A DNA stretch of 7,432 bases from Candidatus Bathyarchaeota archaeon. Lineage in GTDB: Archaea > Thermoproteota > Bathyarchaeia > Bathyarchaeales > Bathyarchaeaceae. The notes under the pieces were generated by a model. The model ran no database searches. It was not told the DNA's origin and saw only the letters and a list, made by a program, of their open reading frames with translations. The translations under genes and the position numbers were made by a program. Positions 1 to 4,555 of this stretch are shown here, piece after piece. How positions within the stretch are numbered: position 1 is the first letter of the stretch; every line of letters starts with the position of its first letter. The stretch lies in the NCBI GenBank assembly GCA_029881555.1, contig JAOUMI010000028.1:1-7432 (forward strand), in the 5' to 3' direction.

Positions 1-687
1 TTCAGGGCGTCAACCCACAAGCGAGTGGCTCCTGTTCAGTATCTTCCCATGTCCGAAAAAGAGCGGGAAGGAGTTGTTCACGGTCAGGTTGTAAAGATTG
101 TTCACGAGTCTGGAAGAGGCTCACCCTTAGCCTCGGTGAAACTTGAAACTGGCGAAACCTACAACGTGGTGGTTCCAGAAGGGATTCATGAGGGACAACC
201 CACGCAGATGGGAAGCAAAGCCTCTGTGGACGTTGGCAACGTGCTTCCTCTGGGCAGTATTCCTGAAGGAACATTTATTTGCAACATTGAATTGTCGCCC
301 GGCGACGGAGGAAAGATGGCTCGTTCATCCGGCTCATACGCAACCGTGGTGGCTCACACACCCGAGGGAACCATGATAAAACTTCCCTCAAAAAAAACCC
401 GGTATCTAAACGACCTCTGCCGTGCAACAGTCGGCATCATCTCCGGGGCCGGCCGTGTTGACAAGCCGTTTCTTAAAGCCGGAGCCAAGTTCCACCTGAA
501 GAAAGCGAAGGGCCACATGTACCCGAGAACACGAGGCATAGCCATGGTGGCGGCAGCGCATCCATACGGCAGCAGTAAGAGAGGAGCACGAAAGGTCACC
601 ACAGTTTCGCGACACGCCCCACCCGGCAGAAAAGTGGGCTTGATCGCGGCGAGAAGCTCTGGTCGCAAACGAAAAAGAAGAAGATAA
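1..687 (+). CDS. rpl2: Large-subunit ribosomal protein uL2 (archaeal L2), 5'-truncated by window edge
   Basis: uL2 binds 23S rRNA domains around the peptidyl transferase centre and helps join the subunits. Frame 1 is open from base 1, beginning FRASTHKRVAPVQYLP, which matches the archaeal L2 N-terminal region (FR-x-P-T-x-K). The gene therefore starts before the window, with roughly 10-20 residues missing, and the in-frame GTG at base 25 is an internal codon. Family signatures seen are GTFICNIE, PGDGGKMARSSGSYATVV, RATVGIISGAG, KPFLKAGAKFH, and the C-terminal TVSRHAPPGRKVGLIAAR followed by a basic tail GRKRKRRR that probably contacts rRNA. The normally near-invariant loop N-x-V-D-H-P-x-G-G-G reads VAAAHPYGSS here (codons at 547-576); the histidine (codon 559) is kept but its surroundings have changed. 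The gene ends with TAA. In many archaea rps19 follows; here a zinc-ribbon ORF does. Identity is certain; the start lies outside the window. Confidence 0.97.
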   Translation, partial: FRASTHKRVAPVQYLPMSEKEREGVVHGQVVKIVHESGRGSPLASVKLETGETYNVVVPEGIHEGQPTQMGSKASVDVGNVLPLGSIPEGTFICNIELSPGDGGKMARSSGSYATVVAHTPEGTMIKLPSKKTRYLNDLCRATVGIISGAGRVDKPFLKAGAKFHLKKAKGHMYPRTRGIAMVAAAHPYGSSKRGARKVTTVSRHAPPGRKVGLIAARSSGRKRKRRR

Positions 688-704
688 GCGTTATTCGTCG
701 CGGG

Positions 705-727
705 TAAAGATTTAAGTGCTTTAAATG
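705..727 (+). promoter_or_regulatory. Possible weak promoter for the zinc-ribbon gene
   Basis: Two T/A-rich boxes lie between rpl2 and the small zinc-ribbon ORF: taaagatttaag at 705-716 and tttaaatg at 720-727. The second would place a transcription start around 745-750, giving a leader of about 20 bases that includes the GGTGA ribosome binding site. Either box could equally be chance A/T richness, with the gene read through from rpl2. Confidence 0.25.
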
Positions 728-756
728 TTAATAGCAAACATTCTGAACGTAACCTT

Positions 757-761
757 GGTGA
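757..761 (+). promoter_or_regulatory. Ribosome binding site deciding the TTG start of the zinc-ribbon gene
   Basis: GGTGA is a direct match to the archaeal anti-Shine-Dalgarno sequence (16S end ...CACCUCC). It lies 7 bases before TTG at 769. No ATG or GTG occurs in this frame between the rpl2 stop and the first cysteine, so this site supports TTG as the real start. Confidence 0.55.
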
Positions 762-768
762 AAAAGTC

Positions 769-897
769 TTGCCTGATTGGATATGCTTGAAGTGTGGATA
801 CAAGTGGGTTGACGAGAGCAAAGTGGAGCCAAGGTACTGTCCCACCTGCGGCAGTCCCAATATATACGTCCCAGAAGTCGTGAAAAAACCGAAATAA
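769..897 (+). CDS. Small rubredoxin-like zinc-ribbon protein (42 aa, TTG start)
   Basis: This very short ORF encodes a protein of 42 residues with two zinc knuckles: C6-x2-C9-G-Y-K-W and C24-P-T-C27-G-S, separated by 14 residues. This CxxCG(Y)xW...CPxCGS pattern is common in tiny archaeal zinc-ribbon proteins and in zinc-ribbon tails of larger ones, and it binds one Zn (or Fe) through four thiolates. The tail is basic (VVKKPK). The frame is open back to the rpl2 stop, but TTG at 769 is the only ATG/GTG/TTG codon and it has GGTGA at good spacing. The gene follows rpl2 by 81 bases on the same strand, where rps19 often lies, so a link to ribosome or translation function is possible but only inferred. 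Precise function is unknown. The four-cysteine pattern in a 42-residue frame makes a chance ORF unlikely. Confidence 0.75.
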   Translation: MPDWICLKCGYKWVDESKVEPRYCPTCGSPNIYVPEVVKKPK

Positions 898-1078
898 TAC
901 ACTTAAGGCGTCGCGAAAAACGCTCTCCGAAAACGGTTTACATCCAAGCGACCCTCTCGCCCTATAGGGATCTACAAACAGAGGCATTCTCATAGCAAAG
1001 TTTGCTGGGTGATCGCATGTTGAAGAAAAGCTAAACTTCCTTCTATGTAGTCCCCAGACATGGCTGATACGTTTAGGA

Positions 1079-2707
1079 TCATAAGAGTGAAGAATACCGC
1101 ACGAGATAGCCCCGCTTAACTTTTGGAGGCTTTGGCTTCCACGACCTCAAACGGTTCTTTATCTCGTCATCCTTCAACTCCACCCTTAGAATTCTCTTCG
1201 GAATGTTGATTTCAATAACGTCTCCATTTCTCAGCGCGGCTATAGGTCCGCCATCCGCTGCTTCAGGCGACAAATGCCCTACACACGGGCCTCTAGTGGC
1301 TCCGGAAAACCTGCCGTCCGTAACCAGCACAACAGACTCGCTTAAACCCATCCCGCTTATTGTGGCTGTTGGAGACAACATCTCCCTCATGCCAGGCCCG
1401 CCCTTCCGCCCCTCATAGCGAATGACCACCACATCGCCCCGCTCGATTTTCCGGCTAACTATGGCCTTCATAGCCTCCTCTTCGGAGTCGAAAATCCTAG
1501 CCGGTCCCTTGTGGACGAGCATTTCCGGTGAGACAGCCGCGGATTTCACCACTGCCCCCTTGGGCGCTAGGTTTCCTCGCAACACGGCTATGCCTCCTTC
1601 CTTGTGCACAGGGTTAGCTAAGGGACGGATGACCTCTGCGTTAAGCACCTTAGCCCCTTCAATGTTCTTTTCAATGGTTTTTCCCGTTACAGTGACGGTG
1701 CCCAAGTGGAGAAGAGGGCTCAGCTCCTTCATCAGAGCTGGAATTCCACCAGCCGCGTCCAGATCCTCCAGTGCATAGGGTCCGCTAGGAATCATGTTGC
1801 AGAGGTGGGGAACCCGCTTACTTATCTCGTCGAAGAGACTTAGCGGTAAAGAAGTTCCAGCCTCACCCGCGATCGCCGAGAGATGTAGCACGGCGTTGGT
1901 GGATCCTCCGAGAGCCATGTCCACCGCGATGGCGTTCTCAAAGGCTTTCGCAGTCATGATGCCTGAAGGATTCAAATCTTCTCGCAGCAACTCCGGAATC
2001 CTCTCTCCGCTCTCCTTGGCGATCCTCAGCTTTAAGGCGCTAACAGCAAGGGCGGTGGCGCAACCCGGAAGGGACATTCCCAAGGCTTCAGTTATGCACG
2101 CCATAGTGTTGGCCGTGAACATGCCGCTGCAGGATCCGCAGCCCGGACACGCTGAGTCCTCTAGTCTCTTCAGTTCCCCTTCACTCATTTCGCCAGCTAA
2201 AACTTTCCCCACTGCCTCGGAAATTGAGGCGAAACTAGCTCTCTTTCCATCCAAGACGCCTGTCAGCATGGGACCTCCAGTCACCACGATGGAGGGCACG
2301 TTAAGTCTAGCCGCAGCCATAAGCATGCCAGGGGTCACCTTGTCGCAGTTTGTAACCAAAACCATGCCGTCGAATCTGTGGGCCTGAACCATGATCTCAA
2401 CCGAGTCAGCGATGACCTCTCGAGAGGGCAGAGAATACCGCATCCCCTCATGCCCCATGGCTATCCCGTCGCAGACAGCGATCGTGTTGAATTCAAAGGG
2501 CACTCCGCCAGCAGATCTAACTCCGGCCTTCACCTCCTCAGCGATTCGGTTTAGGTGGATGTGGCCTGGAACCACGGTGGTAAAACTGTTGACCACTGCG
2601 ATGAAGGGTTTATCCATGTCGCGGTCTGTAACCCCTAAGGCCTTCAACAGGGCTCTGTGGGGAGCTCTTTTGACTCCACGCTTTATTTCGTCGCTTCTCA
2701 AGTTCAT
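1079..2707 (-). CDS. ilvD: Dihydroxy-acid dehydratase (Fe-S enzyme of valine/isoleucine synthesis)
   Basis: IlvD dehydrates 2,3-dihydroxyisovalerate to 2-oxoisovalerate, and the homologous isoleucine intermediate, in the cytoplasm using an Fe-S cluster. The 542-residue length is usual for the family. The N-terminus has [18 protein letters not shown] and [13 protein letters not shown] (40-52), followed by [16 protein letters not shown] (74-89) and [13 protein letters not shown]. Signature 1 is CDKVTPGM with C121. The cysteine cluster C187-P-G-C190-G-S-C193-SG supplies further possible cluster ligands. Signature 2 is [16 protein letters not shown], with the probable catalytic serine near residue 468, then [11 protein letters not shown]. 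The N-terminal cysteine typical of [2Fe-2S] dehydratases (TPCN) is replaced by PGH, as in the E. coli and methanogen types. The gene is transcribed away from the leuA-like gene. ATG at 2707 is reported, but GAGG sits only 1 base before it; TTG at 2701 would give MRSDEIKRG, the usual IlvD N-terminus, with 7-base spacing. Confidence 0.97.
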   Translation of the reverse strand: MNLRSDEIKRGVKRAPHRALLKALGVTDRDMDKPFIAVVNSFTTVVPGHIHLNRIAEEVKAGVRSAGGVPFEFNTIAVCDGIAMGHEGMRYSLPSREVIADSVEIMVQAHRFDGMVLVTNCDKVTPGMLMAAARLNVPSIVVTGGPMLTGVLDGKRASFASISEAVGKVLAGEMSEGELKRLEDSACPGCGSCSGMFTANTMACITEALGMSLPGCATALAVSALKLRIAKESGERIPELLREDLNPSGIMTAKAFENAIAVDMALGGSTNAVLHLSAIAGEAGTSLPLSLFDEISKRVPHLCNMIPSGPYALEDLDAAGGIPALMKELSPLLHLGTVTVTGKTIEKNIEGAKVLNAEVIRPLANPVHKEGGIAVLRGNLAPKGAVVKSAAVSPEMLVHKGPARIFDSEEEAMKAIVSRKIERGDVVVIRYEGRKGGPGMREMLSPTATISGMGLSESVVLVTDGRFSGATRGPCVGHLSPEAADGGPIAALRNGDVIEINIPKRILRVELKDDEIKNRLRSWKPKPPKVKRGYLVRYSSLL

Positions 2708-2708
2708 C

Positions 2709-2712
2709 CCTC
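2709..2712 (-). promoter_or_regulatory. Shine-Dalgarno site of ilvD, favouring an internal TTG start
   Basis: On the minus strand the sequence reads GAGGGATGAACTTG. GAGG is 1 base from the ATG, too close for normal initiation, but 7 bases from the TTG two codons later. If TTG is used, the protein begins MRSDEIKRG and the ATG lies in the spacer. Confidence 0.45.
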
Positions 2713-2743
2713 AGAACGTGCGGGTTTCGTTAGACTATGGAGA

Positions 2744-2760
2744 CCAAAAGCTTTATATTT
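2744..2760 (+). promoter_or_regulatory. Strong archaeal BRE/TATA promoter of the leuA/cimA gene
   Basis: ccaaaag (BRE, 2744-2750) followed directly by ctttatattt (TATA box, 2751-2760) is close to the archaeal consensus. A start about 25 bases downstream (near 2780) would leave a leader of about 28 bases before TTG at 2809. The ATG at 2737 lies upstream of this promoter, so it is unlikely to be translated from this transcript. Confidence 0.7.
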
Positions 2761-2764
2761 AATG
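2751..2764 (-). promoter_or_regulatory. Possible ilvD promoter sharing the same TATA block
   Basis: Read on the minus strand the block is cattaaatataaag, also a good TATA-like box. It would place the ilvD transcript start near 2730 and a leader of about 20 bases carrying GAGG. I see no better box in the 100 bases upstream of ilvD. The minus-strand BRE position (gggacaa) is poorer than the plus-strand one. Confidence 0.45.
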
Positions 2765-2794
2765 TTGTCCCGCCAAATAAGGGCGAGCCGAAAT

Positions 2795-2799
2795 GGGGT
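2795..2799 (+). promoter_or_regulatory. Weak ribosome binding site before the TTG start of leuA/cimA
   Basis: ggggt lies 9 bases before TTG at 2809. It is an imperfect match to GGAGGT, but it is the only purine-rich block between the predicted transcription start and the conserved FDTTLRDGEQ region. Confidence 0.35.
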
Positions 2800-2808
2800 A
2801 TTGTTTTA

Positions 2809-4335
2809 TTGAACGCCTTCCCGAAGAAAGTACGGATTTTTGACACTACTCTGAGAGACGGTGAACAAACCCCTGGAGTTTCCTTGACACCTGACAGTAA
2901 GCTCAGAATTGCCAAAAGCTTGGATAAGCTGGGAGTAGACGTTATTGAAGCTGGCTTTCCAGCGGTTTCTGAAGGAGAGACGGAAGCGGTAAAACTCATC
3001 GCCAAAGAGGGACTCAGGGCAGAGGTCTGCAGCTTCGTGAGGGGGACAAAGAGCGACATAGACGCTGCACTAAAATGCGACACCCAAAGCGTACATCTGG
3101 TCATTCCCACCTCAGACCTACACCTTCAATACAAGTTGAAGAAAACCAGAGAGGAAGTTCTAAAACTTGTAGAAGAATCAGTTCAATACGCCAAAGATCA
3201 CGGACTCGTTGTCGAACTCTCAGCTGAAGACGCCACCAGAAGCGAATTCAACTTTGTCAAAGAGTTCTTTGCCAAAGGAATTTCCGTAGGCGCGAACAGA
3301 ATCTGTCCATGTGACACAGTTGGGGTTTTGACTCCTGAAAAATCTTACAAATTCTTCTCAGACATGAGCAAAACCTTTAAAGACACAATTATTAGCGCTC
3401 ACTGCCACGACGACTTCGGAATGGGCGTGGCAAATTCTATAGCAGCCTTGAGGGCTGGTGCTCACCAAGTTCATGCAACAATTAATGGGCTGGGAGAAAG
3501 AGCTGGAAACGCAGCTTTAGAGGAGGTTGTGATGGCGCTTCACCTGATTCACGGCGTAAAAACAGGGATAAACACCAAGCTAATCTATGGAACCTCACAG
3601 CTGGTTTCCCGACTAACAGGAATCATGATTCAACCAAACAAGGCAATCGTGGGCGAAAACGCCTTTACCCACGAGTCAGGCATCCACACACACGCCATAC
3701 TGTCCCATCCATCAACGTATGAGCCAATCTCTCCTGAAATTGTGGGAGTCACTAGACGACTAGTGGCTGGCAAACACGCAGGATCTCATGGCATTAGGGC
3801 ATCGCTAGAAACGATTGGATTACATCCAACCGACGAACAGCTCAAAGAGATTTCCATGCGGGTGAAAACCGTAGGAGATAAGGGCAAGAAAGTCACCGAT
3901 GCCGATCTAATGGCGGTCGCAGAGGCTGTTATGGGTTTACCTCAAACTCGTCCAATAAATCTTGAAGAACTAACCGTTGTCACCGGAGACAAAGTTACCT
4001 CAACCGCATCGGTGCGACTCAAACTCAACAATAAAGTGGTCTCAGAGGCAGCCACTGGATTGGGACCCGTAGACGCCGCGATAAAAGCTGTGAGAAAAGC
4101 CATCCTAGTCGTTGAGCCCATTCATCTGGAGCAGTATCACGTCAAAGCTATCACAGGCGGCACCGACGCCATGGTAGAGGTGATCGTTCGTCTACGTAAG
4201 GGAGACAGAACGGCGACAGCCATGGGAGTTCGAGAAGACATAGTTATGGCGAGCGTTGAAGCGGTGATTAGCGGCATGAATGTGTTGATGGCTAACTACA
4301 ACAAACGTGGCGATAAGCAAGCAGAGAAACCGTGA
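2809..4335 (+). CDS. leuA: 2-isopropylmalate synthase / citramalate synthase family enzyme with C-terminal regulatory domain
   Basis: The enzyme condenses acetyl-CoA with a 2-oxo acid: 2-oxoisovalerate (LeuA, leucine) or pyruvate (CimA, isoleucine). The DRE-TIM metallolyase barrel spans about residues 7-270. It has FDTTLRDGEQTPG (R16, D17), metal-binding H198-C-H200-DDFG, and NGLGERAGN (226-234). The subdomain has HESGIHTHA (288-296). The C-terminal LeuA allosteric domain spans about 385-500 (ELTVVTGDKV, GLGPVDAAIKAVRKA, GGTDAMVEV), so leucine or isoleucine feedback is likely. With the TTG start the protein has 508 residues, normal for archaeal members. An upstream ATG at 2737 keeps the frame, but its extra 24 residues overlay the TATA box and have no family counterpart. 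Specificity is mixed: EAGFP (47-51) looks LeuA-like, IPTSD (99-103) looks CimA-like. The gene is divergent from ilvD and upstream of ilvBNC. Family certain; substrate and exact start less so. Confidence 0.93.
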   Translation: MNAFPKKVRIFDTTLRDGEQTPGVSLTPDSKLRIAKSLDKLGVDVIEAGFPAVSEGETEAVKLIAKEGLRAEVCSFVRGTKSDIDAALKCDTQSVHLVIPTSDLHLQYKLKKTREEVLKLVEESVQYAKDHGLVVELSAEDATRSEFNFVKEFFAKGISVGANRICPCDTVGVLTPEKSYKFFSDMSKTFKDTIISAHCHDDFGMGVANSIAALRAGAHQVHATINGLGERAGNAALEEVVMALHLIHGVKTGINTKLIYGTSQLVSRLTGIMIQPNKAIVGENAFTHESGIHTHAILSHPSTYEPISPEIVGVTRRLVAGKHAGSHGIRASLETIGLHPTDEQLKEISMRVKTVGDKGKKVTDADLMAVAEAVMGLPQTRPINLEELTVVTGDKVTSTASVRLKLNNKVVSEAATGLGPVDAAIKAVRKAILVVEPIHLEQYHVKAITGGTDAMVEVIVRLRKGDRTATAMGVREDIVMASVEAVISGMNVLMANYNKRGDKQAEKP

Positions 4336-4343
4336 CATAAAAG

Positions 4344-4359
4344 CCAAAACCTTTTTAAG
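4344..4359 (+). promoter_or_regulatory. Archaeal BRE/TATA promoter of the ilvBNC operon
   Basis: ccaaaac (4344-4350) plus ctttttaag (4351-4359) repeats the CCAAAA-N-CTTT arrangement of the leuA/cimA promoter, starting 8 bases after that gene's stop codon. A transcription start near 4380-4385 would give ilvB an unusually long leader of about 170 bases. A poorer A/T-rich box (ttatagaatat, about 4522-4532) is nearer ilvB but leaves almost no room for a leader with the GGAGG site. Confidence 0.6.
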
Positions 4360-4395
4360 ATAAAATCCGTCAAATCAAAGGAGAATTCCGTTCCG

Positions 4396-4527
4396 ATGGA
4401 GGACAAAAAACGTGAGGGATCGTTTCCTCGTACATTAGCTTCCAAAAAATCTTCTCCAGAAAACTTAGTGAACGGACTCTCGCATGTTTTTGCTTCGAAT
4501 TGCTGTATAAGCATCGTACGGTTATAG
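4396..4527 (+). CDS. Possible 43-codon leader ORF upstream of ilvB
   Basis: In the gap before ilvB, an ATG at 4396 opens a 43-codon frame ending in TAG at 4525-4527, after the predicted ilvBNC promoter. GGAG at 4380-4383 lies 12 bases before the ATG, rather far but possible; it is also close to the predicted transcript start. The peptide begins MEDKKREG, is Lys/Ser-rich in the middle (SKKSSPEN) and ends CCISIVRL, so four of its last six residues are Ile, Val or Leu. Overall branched-chain content (9 of 43) is not raised. A T5 run (4487-4491) falls inside it. It might be a regulatory leader peptide, an unrecognised small protein, or chance. I recognise no family, and expression is unproven. 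Confidence 0.25.
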   Translation: MEDKKREGSFPRTLASKKSSPENLVNGLSHVFASNCCISIVRL

Positions 4528-4540
4528 AATATCACTTAAA

Positions 4541-4545
4541 GGAGG
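4541..4545 (+). promoter_or_regulatory. Ribosome binding site of ilvB
   Basis: A full GGAGG lies exactly 10 bases before ATG at 4556. An out-of-frame ATG at 4549 is only 3 bases away from it, and an in-frame ATG at 4565 is 19 bases away, so the spacing selects 4556. Confidence 0.75.
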
Positions 4546-4555
4546 AACATGAGAA

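Noticed and set aside
25..27. GTG as the start of a 220-residue uL2
   Set aside because: The frame is open to base 1 and the residues before it (FRASTHKR) are conserved uL2 sequence, so the gene is cut by the window edge.
725..790. ATG ORF just after rpl2 (21 codons)
   Set aside because: It has no ribosome binding site and ends quickly; the overlapping frame 1 encodes the zinc-ribbon motifs.
908..936. Two small A-loop hairpins (GCGT/ACGC and CCG/CGG) in the convergent gap
   Set aside because: Stems are only 3-4 base pairs and no T-run follows on either strand, so I cannot support a terminator.
721..993. Minus-strand 90-codon ORF
   Set aside because: It is antisense to the zinc-ribbon gene with no recognisable domain, and best explained as a shadow.
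1008..1034. GGTGAT followed by ATG and a 5-codon ORF in the convergent gap
   Set aside because: Too short, with only 3 bases between site and ATG; likely chance. I see no gene in 898-1078.
2715..2731. AACG...CGTT inverted repeat between ilvD and leuA/cimA as a possible operator
   Set aside because: Only 4 base pairs with a 9-base gap and no second copy upstream of ilvB, so not distinguishable from chance.
4491..4505. TTCGAAT resembling a tRNA T-loop before ilvB
   Set aside because: The flanking bases do not form a T-stem and no acceptor, D or anticodon arm can be fitted.
4296..4535. Minus-strand 79-codon ORF across the end of leuA/cimA and the ilvB leader
   Set aside because: It shows no recognisable motif and reads against the promoter and leader; treated as a shadow.
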